Positions 1-12,092 of a DNA stretch of 64,000 nucleotides are shown in pieces. The stretch spans positions 620,001 through 684,000 of the forward strand of contig JANUWI010000019.1 in the NCBI GenBank assembly GCA_025504975.1, in the 5' to 3' direction. The stretch is from Plenodomus lindquistii (lineage: Eukaryota; Ascomycota; Dothideomycetes; Pleosporales; Leptosphaeriaceae). The notes below the pieces were generated by a model. It was not told the origin of the DNA and ran no database searches. It saw only the letters and a list, made by a program, of their open reading frames with translations. The position numbers were made by a program, and so were the translations under genes. Each line of letters begins with the position of its first letter. The first letter of the stretch is position 1.

Positions 1-2
1 CC

Positions 3-1397
3 GACACGGAGGGAGGCGCACGTTCTGTTAGGCAGTCTCAGATCCCGGCCAGCGGATCGAACACCTCATCCATCCTCGACTTCGCTGATCAGTTGGGCAT
101 GAATCTCACTAACGAGGAGTGCTTAGTGACCATGTCAACGTACAGCTCATTGCGGCAGACGAAACAGGCCGACTTATACGAGAAGAAGTTTGGCTCAGTC
201 GAAAATTATCTAAATCAGTTACTCACCCTCTACATCCTCACTTACAAGCGAAAGCAAAAAAATCTGGCCTACACTGTTCTCCTCAGCTTTCAGACGACGA
301 TATGCTCCAGGAAGAGGAGCATGCCAACCATGAGAATGACATTGCGCGCGTTCAAATTTTTGCCCTCTGACGCGCCCCTTTGTCAGTGGCTTGCCATCGT
401 TTACTGCTTTCTCTGGCCAATTCGAAAAGAAGGCAGTTACAACGCGTTTGTCGAGGACTACGATGATTTCGACCTTGAGACTAAGGCGAGGCTGCTCTAC
501 GAGGTCACATGGCACCGGGATCCGTACGTTTATGGTGGTGATGCTGGTGTTTTTAGCTCCTTTTGCGATGTTCACGATCATGCGAAGCAGACTCTCGAAC
601 AGGTTGAAATGTGTCGATGCATGAAAAAGAAAACGCAGATCAACGAACAAGCGCTTATGGAAAAGGAGGCCGATACCGTGCGGGAAGAATTGCTGTTCGG
701 GTTCAGGAAGATTGATCCCGAAAATATCACATACGAGCGTAGCGACGCTCCAGCCACGAAATTACCAGTGACCAACAAGAAGCGGAAAGCAGAGGGATCT
801 CCAGAGAATATCGACGAGAGACTTGTCACGGAAGAATCTACGGGAATGCCAATCAAAAAGAGGAGAGGAAGGCCACCTGGCAGTGGTAAGAAACAGCGCG
901 CCGGTAGGTGATCGCTCCTTTCTTTACGATTGCTTTTGCATGGATCAACAATTTTGGACATGACCCGGAACTTGCGGATCGACCATAAGTAACACGAATC
1001 CGTGATCCAGTGTACAAAGATCCTAAGTAAACATCGTTTGTCGCTCCTGAGACTGCATGTGAACATTGGCTGACTTCTGTTTCTAGACCAAGTCGGTGAA
1101 TCCGTTAAAGCCGGGACGAGCTCCTCAATGTCACGACGAATTTTTAGCCATGGACGCGACCGATCACTGCCCCTCACACCAACCCCGACCCTGACCCCTT
1201 CTAGAGACGAGGTATTTCAGACGCCCTCACAACGCGCAGGCCGGGACGACAGTTTCAGGAACCTGGGGCTACATCAGCAAGCACTCGCCACATCCCAGAA
1301 CAGACCCACTATGAGCCCGAACCTACCGCCAACGTTTTCGTTCTCTGCAAGACGGACGAAAGGCGATAAAAATAACAAACAGCGAAGGAGACCTTGA
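3..1397 (+). CDS. AT-hook protein, 3' part (5' end outside window)
   Basis: The frame is open from the left edge to 903. A GTAGGT donor at 904 and a GCTGAC branch followed by TTCTGTTTCTAG (ending 1086) define an intron, and the same frame resumes at 1087 and stops at 1397. About 400 residues are visible. The only recognisable element is an AT-hook, KKRRGRPPGSGKK (bases about 853-893), next to basic nuclear-signal-like stretches, so a nuclear role binding AT-rich DNA is inferred. The tail after the intron is rich in Thr, Pro, Ser and Arg and looks disordered. Bases 190-420 read less like protein, and a good 3' splice-like site (CTCTGAC to TTTGTCAG, ending 384) lies there, so a further intron is possible. 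No other domain recognised. Confidence 0.55.
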
Positions 1398-2705
1398 GCA
1401 GAGTGAATTTTTCACAATACGGAAGAGTTTCATGGATTCCGGAGCACTCCACACTCGCGTTAGCCCGGACCTCAAACACAGAACACGCCAAATCCACTGC
1501 TCAGGGTCAAATGTAAAATGCAATAAGATGCGAAGGAACCAGATGCAGTGTCGTGCCAAGGACCGGAAGACAAACCACGGCTGCATCGTACACTCAGCAT
1601 TGATACATGAGAAACGTCGCAAGAAGCGGAAGTTCGGCTAGTACTTGCGCAAGTGGCGATTGAGGGTATCTTTCGGTTTTGATGCGCGGTCTAAGATACG
1701 CATCAATATTACTATTACTTCTGATATCATTATTCATTTTAATATCTCATCCTCACCTACGCTCCCAGCAGTTCTAACTCTCGCGTCCTCTAGGATCATC
1801 CCGAACTCGTTTCGTTTTTCCCTCTAGCGGCCCAAAATAACTCTTCAATCCGCCCGTTTCCCATCCCGGACCCAGAAACGCTACCTCGTCACCCCCGGTC
1901 ATTTAGTCTTCTTCGTAACATTGTACATCAAGGACATCCCCACAGCGTTTTGCATAATTTAATGCTCAGTATACCTGATGGGTGCGTACTTCACAGCAGT
2001 AAATTCCATAATCTGAATCGGATCGTGATCACAGTGTATAAGATCCGGAGGTGACTGTAGACGCGGAAGAACATTCGTCTAACATCAGCTGCAGTGGAGT
2101 GAGTCTTTGACTTCCACCCGTCGAGCGCAGCAAAACGTTCATGTGCACTACCTGTTGTCAGAGCACGATGTTCGACGACGCCACCAAAAGGCTGAGAATG
2201 ATGAACAATTATTACCGTTGATCACGAATATTTGAGTACTTATGGGCACGAAGCCTGATATCTGTCTTTCATCACAGAGGTCGGCTATCTATATAGTAAG
2301 AGAGTCAAGACATTAGTTACATTGATCACAAGGAAGCAGCTCAAAGGAAACGTACGAATTGCCGCCCCTAAACCCATTCAAGTGTTCATAACCCTAATTT
2401 AGTAATGTGACCACTGAAAGGTGGCTCACGATCTGAAATGCTGTATGCAACAGAGTCTAAACCAAGCCAATGCCTGTCGGACTTCGAGACGAACCTTCGA
2501 AATTGGTGCACGACAAGGTTGCACTCGAGCCGCCTTAGCAATTTGGTGGCGCCTCCCATTTCCACCCCAAATAAACAACTTTCAACCTTCATCAAGACGC
2601 TTCATACCTTTCAATTCCAGGCGATGGTCCAAGTCGCTTGCGTGCATATCGTCCACCCAAGGACGCTGAAGGATCAATCATCCTCCGGATCTCGACGCGA
2701 TTTGC
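1398..2705. other. intergenic, no gene seen
   Basis: Downstream of the AT-hook gene and of the minus-strand F-box-like gene (converging 3' ends). Somewhat AT-rich around 1690-1760. Only short ORFs without splice or family support. Confidence 0.5.
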
Positions 2706-3602
2706 CTACGATAGCGATGACCTCTTGCGAAGCTTCCTCCTCTGCCCTTCAGCCTCCAACCGAGCTTCTCGTTCTCGGCGACGCTTTGCATCCAATATCT
2801 TTTGTTTCCGGTTCTGTTCCTCGTGAATAGACTTCATTCGCTGTGAAGTCCGCCATGAGCTTCGTTGTAACGCATCGTCCCTCAGCCACTCAGTGACGAA
2901 AATCCTCCAGTTGAACGACATCCTTGACTGATACAGACCGATATCTAGCCCTGGAAGTTCGATATGACGAATACCTGCCAGCGAAGATGATACTCCGGTC
3001 AAGCCCGCCATTGTTATCAATACCTGTGCCGTACTCTCTGTACCGTATTGCGCGAATGATGTTTTCCCGCTGCTGGTCCAGGATCCAAGGTTCAGATCCG
3101 CCTATGTTGTCCTCCATCTTAAGGCGCGACCCATGGACTGGTCTTGGCAACAACCCATCATCCACATCAAAAAATACGCGCTGACCGTCTTCGGAAAAGT
3201 GTGATAGTCTTTCAATGACGTAGAGGTTCTTAAAAGGGTGCTTCAAAACAGGATCCGTATAGTAGAACCGCCATCGCAGTCGAAGCTTGCTCAAATGTGA
3301 GCGTCTCATCTCTCTCTCAGCTTCTGCCAACAGCATGCGTGAGGCAAGCCGAATACCGTTCCACAGCGTACGAGCGTCGGTGTGGGTACATATCTCAGCC
3401 CAAAGCTCGGCAGGGAGTGCAGGGACCTTCGACGATGGTATGATGGTGATGGCCGTTGGTGTGGAATCGCTTGTCCTGGAAATCAACAGTCAGCAACAGG
3501 ATCTACTGCGAAGATAACACTTCGTGCAACAGACCATGATTGCAAGTCGTGCAGGTCGGAAGACGCCGTTGGCTTGTTCTCCATAGCGGGCGAGTCAGCC
3601 AT
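2706..3602 (-). pseudogene. F-box-like family 1 gene with a frameshift
   Basis: Proposed exon 1 is 3602..3535 (starts MADSPAMENK), with a GTCTGT donor; exon 2 starts at 3475 after a GCTGAC branch and TTTCCAG, and the phases agree. Exon 2 carries the F-box-like helix (LPAELWAEI, DARTLW, then EAEREM), the RLSHFSEDGQRVFF block and DRSIIFAG. Near 2975-2982 the frame must shift to reach the family's C-terminal signature (IELPGLDI, MSFNWRIFVTEWL) and a basic, coiled-coil-like tail ending at 2706. One extra base (or four) at GCTGGCAGG would explain it. Either a young pseudogene or a sequence error. An intact protein would have about 275 residues. Confidence 0.7.
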
Positions 3603-3925
3603 GTTGCCTTTTGTCCAACGAATACAGGCACTAGGGCGTCAGTGAGGAGAGATCCTAGGTGCAAGAGGTGAAGAGGCAGATTGTAGAGAATGGATATACG
3701 TCTATTCAAGTAGCCTGTGCGCCACTACGGCAAATGATTTCGAGGTGAAGGTGGGCGCGCTCGAGAAACTGCTATCACCATGAGTAAGCGGCATACCCAA
3801 ACCTTCATCCATCATACTCTTACCTAGGCTGATAGCGTAGCCTTGAACATGAGAACTTATCCCCATATTAAGTAGTAGTCTAACTCGAAGTGGATTTTCA
3901 AAGTCAGAAGCTTCGTATTGTAGCT
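3603..3925. other. divergent promoter region
   Basis: Short intergenic stretch between divergently oriented F-box-like genes. No distinct element seen. Confidence 0.4.
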
Positions 3926-4958
3926 ATGCGAAGCGGGCTGGCTGCTCTCACTCCGTTTGCACCTCGGGTGCGCCAGCTAAGCGAGACCCAAATCAAATAT
4001 CTACTTGCAATAACGCAGCTCCCCACTTGCTTGCTCATTTCCTGCCTACGACTTTGTGGGCGCAAGTTACCTCAATCGATCCACGACTTTGCACAAGCAG
4101 TCATGACAGTCATGAAGTCACGCAGAGCTGAACGTCTACGGTCAAAACTCTCGGTGCAGCTAAGGTCAGTCTTTCATAAACAAAAGGCTAACGTGGATGG
4201 GTCGGAGAACCATACATCGTCTCCACTTGCGAACCTGACTGCGTTGGACGATGACGCGATCAAGCCGCCTCAAGTCTCGACTACCACATCTATGCCACTG
4301 TAAGTCAGACCTGACAGCAAGCGCCGGATAGCTGAGTAGACGTCCGCTAAGTAGTTGTTCTAGTACAAACGAGAACGTTTCTCTGCAAGGCCTACCGACC
4401 GAGCTCTTGATCGAGATATGTACCCATGTTGACCGCCCCACGCTTTGGCTCTCGTGTCGCGCAGTCAGTCGCCAAATGCAAGCCATCGCAGAGGATGTAG
4501 CCAAGAGATGTTTACTTTCGAAGCTGCAGTTTCAATGGTACAATAACGGCCCATGTCCGTCACTAGGTGCAACCACTCCGGTGCCCCATGGATCTTGCCA
4601 GACACGTATTCTCAAATCGGGTCGCTTGCTGCACTACTCTGAGGACGATGAGCGGGCACATTTTGCGGTTGAAGCCTACCCTGTACACCAAGTCGCTCTC
4701 ATACCAAGGTTGAAATTGCGCTTCGTCTTTCTAGCGTCCAAGCTAGAGGATGAGAAGCACCGTCATGAAGGTACATTATCCCAAAAAGTAGCGGTTATGG
4801 ACCAGCCAAGATACAGGCACCAAATGTGTCCTGCATATCTCCCAGCGTTTGAAGTCGACATTGAAGCCGGTCAAATGTCCTTCCTTTGGAAGCTATTCCT
4901 CACCGATTTCCTCGACGAGAAGAGGTGTCAGTATGCGAGGGACCCGCTGGAACCCTGA
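3926..4958 (+). CDS. F-box-like family 1 (subtype B) protein, two exons
   Basis: Exon 2 (4364..4958) has a clear F-box-like start (LPTELLIEICTHVDRPTLW, then RAVSRQMQAIAEDV) and the HYSEDDERAHF and MSFLWKLFLTDFL blocks of the family. A GTAAGT donor at 4300 and TTGTTCTAG ending 4363 join it in phase to an open frame ending at 4299. The first in-frame ATG upstream is 3926, which gives an unusually long N-terminus (about 124 residues, no known domain); the true first exon may be shorter or further split. The protein stops soon after FLTDFLDEKR, whereas paralogues continue 30-50 residues. A shifted frame can be read past 4958, so C-terminal truncation by a recent indel is possible. Confidence 0.6.
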
Positions 4959-5596
4959 TTGCTCTGGAGTTGAGAGACATAGCTGAGCGGGCGATTGTAC
5001 AGAATGAAGACGGAGGTGACATTGCGACTTGGAGCTTTCTGAAGAGGAAGCACGGTCACGCTGGGGAATGATACACTGCACAAATGATCTGGAAGCATTG
5101 TCTTGAATGGGGTTTTACATCAAACTCGGTCGGTCAACGTAGTGTAGCCCTTCGACGTGGGGACCGATTTTCTTCTAAACATTAGCTCGTGTGTTGCAAC
5201 AATTCATTTGTCATCTTGCAGCATGCGCCTCATTATCCGCTCCCACGTGACAATAGATGTTTGACAATTCGTTCAAATGGTGTTGCTTTCCCATAACGGT
5301 ATTGTCGAGTGCAGAGAGAGATACGACACTTTGGACGGACTGTGGGGTATTCTAGGCAGTGAAGTTCGAAGGATTCACCCCGCTCGCTTAGATGGGTTTA
5401 GCTCCGTGTATTGTCGATATCGCTATGGCCGGCCTCCTCGTTGCTGTAATCGTCCCTGTCCTTCGTCTATCGCCCCGACTTCCACATGAAACATAAGCTC
5501 ATTCATCCTCGTCAGCACATTCACCGGGTTACCTCGTACTCTATGATGTCACAGCTTGCTTAAATGATGCAGACCTGAACTGGAGACAAGCGCATT
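4959..5596. other. intergenic, no gene seen
   Basis: Between two same-strand F-box-like genes. Includes the likely promoter of the following gene. No further element recognised. Confidence 0.4.
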
Positions 5597-6484
5597 ATGC
5601 TCACCGACGACTCTGAACTCAAAGTGTAGGTACAATGACCTTCAGAAGCTCAGAAACTCGCTAATTGTGCCAGACCAACCAAATGCTCTCCAGTCCCGTA
5701 TCTTCCAGCCGAGATATGGAATCAGATCTGCACGTACGTCGATAATGTCACATTATGGCGTACTGTCCGCGGAATTTCGCGCGCTCACCGCACAATGGCT
5801 GAGCAGGAAATGAAGCAAAACCATTTACCATATCTACGGCTGGATTGGAAGTTTCCAGTGGAGCTTTGCTCGCTTGACGGGTGGGTAGAATCACTTATCG
5901 ATGGCTACTTCAGAATCACACGCTTCGTGAGAATCTCTGATTGCGGTCAACGTGTCTACTTTGAAGTAGCGGCTGGCTTTCCTTCCGATTCCTGGTTCCT
6001 ACCCGATCAAACTATGATGGGACAATCATCAAGTTTGCAAAATGATGCGCGACACACGCTTACGTTCCGTGAAGTTGGGATGGTGTGAACACATGGCTGC
6101 CGAGGGTTAACACTCGGTTCTGTCGGTTGTGAAGTCGAGCTTCCCGGGCTGAGCATTGATTTTGAGACTGGCCAGCTGTCTTTTCTGTGGAAGTCATTTC
6201 TGACAGACTACCTGTCAGGGAGGCCTGCGCAGCGGTTAGAGACGCGTCAGCGAGCCCTGATGGAGAGACGAAAGAGAGACGTGGCAAATTTTGGTGAAGA
6301 GAAAGTCAAGAGCTTATCTCATCCATACAATGGAAATGGGTCTTGCGGACCATGTCGAAGATGTACGCACATAAGTTGGCCAGATAACTGCTACCGGAGA
6401 AAGCAGGACCATAGTACCCCTCAGATGATTCAGCGTGCTTCGGGTTGGCCTAAAACATGGCCTGAATGGTCAGCTCTGTCTTGA
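5597..6484 (+). pseudogene. F-box-like family 1 gene with in-frame stop
   Basis: Exon 1 is 5597..5625 (MLTDDSELK), intron 5626-5673 (GTAGGT donor; CTAAT branch region; GTGCCAG), exon 2 from 5674. The joined frame reads through LPAEIWNQICTYVDNVTLW, MAEQEM, an RVYFEV block and FREVGMV, then meets TGA at 6086-6088. It continues in the same frame to VELPGLSIDF, LSFLWKSFLTDYL and a basic tail ending at 6484. Paralogues have Arg or a similar residue where the stop lies, so CGA to TGA is the simplest change. Otherwise the frame is intact, so this is a very young pseudogene, a readthrough gene or a base error. The tail after FLTDYL (about 95 residues, some Cys and Trp) is longer than in most paralogues. 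Confidence 0.75.
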
Positions 6485-6940
6485 AGTCTGGCCTCCATGT
6501 CTGGCTCCGAATAAGCAACCCTGGTCAAGCACAATCGCAAGCAGCAGCCAGTGTCCAACAAGTATTCTGTCCTGGCCCTCTGATCGGTCGAGGCTATCGT
6601 TGCGCGCGTCGTTCTGCGATCATACAACATGCCTGTCAGCGCATGCAGGAAAGGTGCGTCTTGCATACCAAGTGGACGTTTGGCCGAACAAAGTAAAGAT
6701 CAAATTTTAGGGGCGGAAAAGAGGTCAACGAAGAAGCAGAGAGACACTGGTTTACCAATCGCTTGGAAATAGTGATTGGATGGTAGACAGGGCGAAAACG
6801 AAATCGTTGACGTGTAAGGGCATTTACATATGCAGAAAAGGTTGAACAAGAATATTGCCATGCTTACATGGTTACTTACGTGCTTTTGGAAACTCATGGA
6901 CACCGCCATTGTCAACTGGTCAGCTGAGTGCTATCCAAGT
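6485..6940. other. intergenic, convergent 3' ends
   Basis: Between the 3' ends of the F-box-like pseudogene (+) and the hydrolase fusion (-). Nothing else seen. Confidence 0.4.
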
Positions 6941-8833
6941 TCACGCCATTTCTCCACGAATGTATTGCGATACCAACCGCGCGACTTCTGGCAGGTTCTC
7001 GAAGACATGCCAGTTGCTTGACCCCTCAACCACCTTCAGGGTTACCTTACCCCGCATCACTCTCGCGTACTGTTCGCACGTTTCTGGAGATGAAGACGAA
7101 TCCCCAGAGCACGCAATGATCAACGTCTCTGGCTGGATCGCTCTCAGATCCACATAATCTACTCCAGCAAAAGCATAGCATGCCTTGGCATAACTTTCAA
7201 CATCTTGACCGAGAAGTGACATGCGAATGGCTGCTGTGACCAGTGGCTTATGGGCTACTGGTTCATTTTTTGACCAGAGTGTGCTGTCGTACTTCTTCGC
7301 CACTGATCCCATGCCGTGTGAGCGAGCGTTGTCGGCTAGGTTCCGCAACGCCTGCCGATGAGCCATCATGTGTGACAATGGAGGTGGACCCATCAGGATA
7401 AGTTGAGCGACCTGCGATGGATTTGTGAGTGCGAATTGTAGAGCTACTAAGCAACCTTGGCCATGCGCGACAACGGTGGTGTTGGAACCAATACTGGCAT
7501 GATGATAAACCCCAGCAATATCCGCGGCAAAGGAGCTGACACTCAGTTGACTGAGGGGTGATGTTGGGGATGAGCCATGTCCCTCCATGTCTAGAAGATG
7601 CAAAGAGTGTGAGCCAGTCAAGTTGGCTGCCATAATCAGGGGCTTGAAGTACTCTGAGCTCGTACCCAGATCATGAATAAAAACGACGGATGGCCCTGAC
7701 TCTTGGCCCAAGTGCTGATAATGAAGCGGCTTATCGTTGATCTGCGCTAACGTGGCGCCATTCGTGGTTCCGATAGCAAGTTTTGCTTGTTGCTGATGTA
7801 CACCTTGGACCCGATTCGTACTGTTGACAATGGCATTGGTCGATGATGGGTCTGCGATGCAGTTCGTTAGAGTCCCAAGTCCACTCACTGATACGGCTAC
7901 GGTATCACGCGGCTTAAGGTAAATGGGGGGCCTGCGTCCAATACCCACACCCGCGGGCTGTTGCGGCATTAGTATACTCCATTTTTGACAGGCAAGATAC
8001 CCAAACGTACGGTACCGGTCGCAAGGACATCCCCTGGCATCAACGTTTGCCCTTCGGACATTGTCTTGATCAAGTAAGGGATCGAGAAGATCAGGTCATT
8101 GGTAGTCGCATCCTGTCGCAGCTCGCCATTGACATGCGTCTGAACACGTAGGACCTTATCAAGTTTCGATGCAGGTACGGCGATAGGTCCCTTTCACACG
8201 TCAGTGAACTATGGGCATCAAGGAGTATCTATCACGGACCATGGGACAGAACGTGTCGGCGGACTTGCCAATGTAGAATTGTTTATGATCTTTCTGTCTT
8301 TCACGCGCTGTCACGTCATTGATGATCGTGTACCCCCAAACATAGTCCATAGCACTGTCTTCCGCAATGCGAAATCCAGGCTTGCCAATGATGACGCCAA
8401 TCTCGCCCTCATAATCGAGGGTTGAAGTAAATTCGGGATGCGGATATATCTCCTCGCCATCAGCAATGATGGATGTATATCGTTTCGTGAAGATGACGGG
8501 ATGCGACGGTATGTCGACCTTGTCTGAGCTGTCAAAGCCAGAGCTGTTGAACTCTTTGGCATGTTCGGCGTAATTCTTGCCTACACATAAGACGTCGCGA
8601 CTCGCCAATGGTGGCAGTACTTTCACAACTGACACTGAAAATGGATAGCCTGCGCTGGTGATGTTCGCCTCCCCAACCTCGATGACCTGATACAGATTGT
8701 CGACTGGTGTGCCGGATATAAAGCTCAGCGGTCGGATGACCTTATTGGCGAGGTCATAATGGCCGACGCGGCTCTGCCCGGTCTGGGCGTCTTGGTACGC
8801 GACATAGTTCGTGAGCGAAGTTTTCCCACTCAT
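6941..8833 (-). CDS. fumarylacetoacetase-family / alpha-beta-hydrolase fusion protein
   Basis: Exons 8833..8240, 8190..8011 and 7957..6941, 596 residues. Both introns are well marked: 8239-8191, and 8010-7958 with GTACGT, TACTAAT and CAACAG. Residues about 80-295 are a fumarylacetoacetate-hydrolase (FAH) fold: VLCVGKNYAEH, then metal-ligand positions E142, E144 (DYEGE) and D173 (INDVTARE), then GDVLATGTPAGVG, which spans intron 2. Residues about 320-596 are an alpha/beta hydrolase (VVFIHDLG, DMEGHG, LILMGPPP, SNWHVFENLPE). At the nucleophile elbow the usual G-x-S-x-G reads AHGQG, so Gly424 replaces the catalytic Ser, while His575 remains. FAH-family enzymes cleave C-C bonds of keto acids; the substrate here is unknown. 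The hydrolase half may be catalytically dead or structural. Likely cytosolic: no signal peptide or membrane segment seen. Confidence 0.85.
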
Positions 8834-10459
8834 GACGAGAATTTGAGGCTAGAGCGATATTGTTACTTGAATCTCTCAGACAATGTCAAGATAGACACGC
8901 TCCCAACAATGACCGTAGCTCTGGTTACTGTGGACCCAAGATAAGCACACAGACTTTTTTGCGTATACAGCGCGATATGGGATCTGTGTATGGGCGTTGT
9001 GTTGATCCTACAGTAAGCACACGTGTCCGGTAATCGGCTGAACTCGCGAGTATGCTTGGGACAGGTGCTAACTACTAAGACGCTGAATGATGGGGTGCTA
9101 AATTGAAGGAGGGTGCACGTTCGATTAAGCAGTCGTGTGGCAGTGCTTGGTGGTTGGGGAGGGGTATGGCTACCGATGTTTGATTGGCCATAATATGTGG
9201 AGCGCTTGGCAGCGCTCGCGGCGGGAAAATGGCCCGGCAGAACTTTCGGTGCAGGTCTTGACACCATTGCAGAGGGCGTAGGGCGCAAAACCGCCTCGAA
9301 AGTACAAGTGCCATAACAAAGTATATGATCTTTCTGATCCCGTGGGTAATTTGGATGTGGTATCCCAACTTCGACTCTCGACAGGCGACGCTGCTCCTCC
9401 GACCACGGAGTTGTGGGAACTCCACTTCCGGATCTCGAACGCGCCCTGGACGCGAACCTCAAGGATGGTCAGTGCGGTCTGACCCTGTAACCGCAATGGA
9501 GAAAATTCTTTCTCATCCCCAGGATAACCGATGGCAATGCGGCTGAACGCGCACGCGGACACTGACAAGGACGGAAGCTCCGACATGACAACATCACATG
9601 GAACGTGCTCGTCGTTTAATCACGCAAAAAGCTGGACTATGCGACGATCGTGTGTTTCTCAAGGTTCAAGGGACGCACGTAGCTTGTTTCCAAGATCTGA
9701 TCTACATACAACATCCAAGGACAACATTACCGTGGACCCAGTGGGAAAGTTTTCTGGAAGGTTGCTTCCATTAGTCGGCACGCAAGTACCGCCATCATTA
9801 GGCCCGATCGACTTGATAGTTTGGCACCGTTATGTCTCATGACACACCCACCCATCCACATCCGGCGACAATGTATGAAGTTTCGAGATCATGATTCGAA
9901 ATGGATGTCAAAGTCTCGAAGAAGAGCATCCAGCAGGGGCCGGTAGTTTCACCAATCGGCGTTAATATGACGTAAAGGGGAGGGAGAATGCGGCGAACGC
10001 TAAGCAAACATTCCGGTACCCTGCGGGAGCTTGCAGATACTCGTGCCGAGCGGTACGGTCAATGTGGCGGAATACGGGGAGCTTACTATGCACAGTACCA
10101 CGATTGGGAAGGCGGTGCCGCGCTCTCTTCGCTAAAGATTCAAATTGCAACGTAACAGGAAACAGTTGCTCGTCAGCTGCAGCCTCTAGATCCCACGCTA
10201 GACGGATCCTGGGGTGCTAAGGCTTATGAAGCTTGCCGATATCTGGGGAACGGCACACATACTATTTGCTAACCATGCACCGCGCGTCAGTGCTCATTAT
10301 GGGGAACGGTGACATCCTGAGACGACTATAACTATAGTTGGACCCGTACCCACTACTCCAGACCGACTTCGCACGAAGACTGTATTTGGTGTCTCGGAAC
10401 TCCAGCCCTCTTTTCAAGTCTCATGCTCTTCGGCTCGCATTCCGACTGAACCCATCACC
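8834..10459. other. divergent promoter region, no gene seen
   Basis: 1.6 kb between the starts of the FAH/hydrolase fusion (-) and the amino-acid permease (+). Only short overlapping ORFs with no family match or splice support. Confidence 0.4.
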
Positions 10460-12092
10460 ATGTCTCCGTACCCTACGCACTACACTGGCCAAAATGATAT
10501 CGTGCCTGTCCACTCCACTGGAGAGAAGCCTCCACTAGAGTCTGACTCGGAGCGCGGCCACGGTGTAGTCGAGGATGCGGTTTTCGGCGAGGTCGTCGAG
10601 GGAGGCCCAAACTATCGTAATGCAAGTAAACTGGTCAGAAGACATGTTCGTTAGCTAATTTGGGCAGGTCGGCTACCTTGGTACAGCGGCTTTGATGATG
10701 AAGACTCAAATCGGTCTTGGTGTTCTATCTATCCCCGCTGTGTTTGACGTTCTCGGTTTGATCCCAGGCGTGATCTGTCTCATAGCAATCGCCGTTATCA
10801 CCACATGGTCCGACTACATTATAGGTGTTTTTAAGCTGAATCATCCTGATGTCTACGGAATCGACGATGTTGGGCAAAAGCTCTTTGGCCGCGTTGGTCG
10901 CGAGCTTTTCGGTGGTGTATTCTACTTGTGTATGTCTTCCCGCTTAGTTCAGGCTCCCTAAATTTACGGGACTAACATGTCATAGTTTGGGTATTTGTCG
11001 CTGGCGCTGGTATGCTCGGCGTGTCCATCGGTTTGAACGCGATATCTCTTCATGCCACCTGTACGGCTGCATTCGTTGTTGTAGCTTTCGTCATTGGCTT
11101 TGGACTGGCCAGTGTCTCCACCCTTGAGAAAGTCAGTTGGCTTGCCTGGATTGGCCTGATTGGTATTATCTCATCCAGTGTGTATCTCCATCATCATCTG
11201 TATGACCAAGCTAACGTTTTGCAGTTTTCACGCTGACAATCTCTGTTGGCATTCAGAGCCGACCTGCAGATGCACCACAATTTGGCCCTTGGGAGTCCGA
11301 TTTCGAGCTATTCAAGAGCCCTCGCTTCGCCGATGCCGCGGCCTCCCTTTCGTCGCTTGTGTTTGCTTATGCCGGTACCCCTGCTTTCTTCAGCATCGTT
11401 TCTGAGATGCGCGATCCCAAAATGTACGGCAAATCGCTGGTAATTTGCCAGACCGTGGTCACCGTTCTCTACATCACGATCGGCGTAGTGGTATACTACT
11501 ACTGCGGATCTTACGTTGCATCGCCAGCTCTTGGATCTGCCGGTGTACTCATGAAGCGGATCTGCTACGGTCTCGCGCTGCCTGGTCTCCTTGTGACCTG
11601 CATGTTGGTCATCCACGTAAGTCACAGAACCGGTGCGTATAAGACCTGCTGAAACTAACAGTCGTCTAGATCGCAGCCAAATACGTTTTCGTCCGCGTCC
11701 TACGAGGCTCCTACCACATGAACCACAACACCGTCAAGCACTGGGTCGTCTGGCTATCGCTGACCTTCGGCACCGCCCTAGCCTCCTACGTCATTGCCAG
11801 CGCCATCCCAGTTTTCAACGAGCTTGTATCGCTTGTGGGCGCTTTCCTGGGAACTCTCATGTGCTTTCAGCCTATGGGAGCTATGTGGCTGTACGACAAC
11901 TGGACCTCTGGCAAAGTGACAAAGACGCTGCGATGGAAGCTTATGGTCGCATGGAGCGTCTTCGTCATTCTTTCTGGTTTCTTCCTCATGGTAGCTGGAA
12001 CCTACGGCTCTATTGTTGGCATTATCAACAGCTACAATGCGAACGGCGGGACCTCCCCATGGTCGTGCGCCGACAACTCGAACTCTACATAA
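10460..12092 (+). CDS. mtr: neutral amino-acid permease, AAAP family (Mtr-like)
   Basis: Five exons: 10460..10621, 10668..10929, 10986..11177, 11225..11616, 11670..12092; 476 residues with consistent phases. Intron 1 fits only as a GC-AG intron (GCAAGT donor at 10622); a GT donor at 10626 would break the frame. The first hydrophobic segment has the family hallmark MMKTQIGLGVLSIPAVFD, followed by about ten further membrane segments (for example GVICLIAIAVITTW, FVVVAFVIGFGLASV, VVTVLYITIGVVVYY). The Asp/Glu-rich N-terminus (to about residue 50) is cytosolic in this family. The role is proton-coupled uptake of neutral or aromatic amino acids at the plasma membrane, as in Neurospora Mtr; the exact substrate range is inferred. 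Followed on the same strand by an aldehyde dehydrogenase. Confidence 0.9.
10622..10667 (+). other. GC-AG intron of the permease gene
   Basis: Donor GCAAGT, branch-like TTAGCTAAT, acceptor GGGCAG. Removal joins YRN to VGYLGTAAL in frame. The nearby GTAAAC at 10626 leaves an out-of-phase base. Confidence 0.65.
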
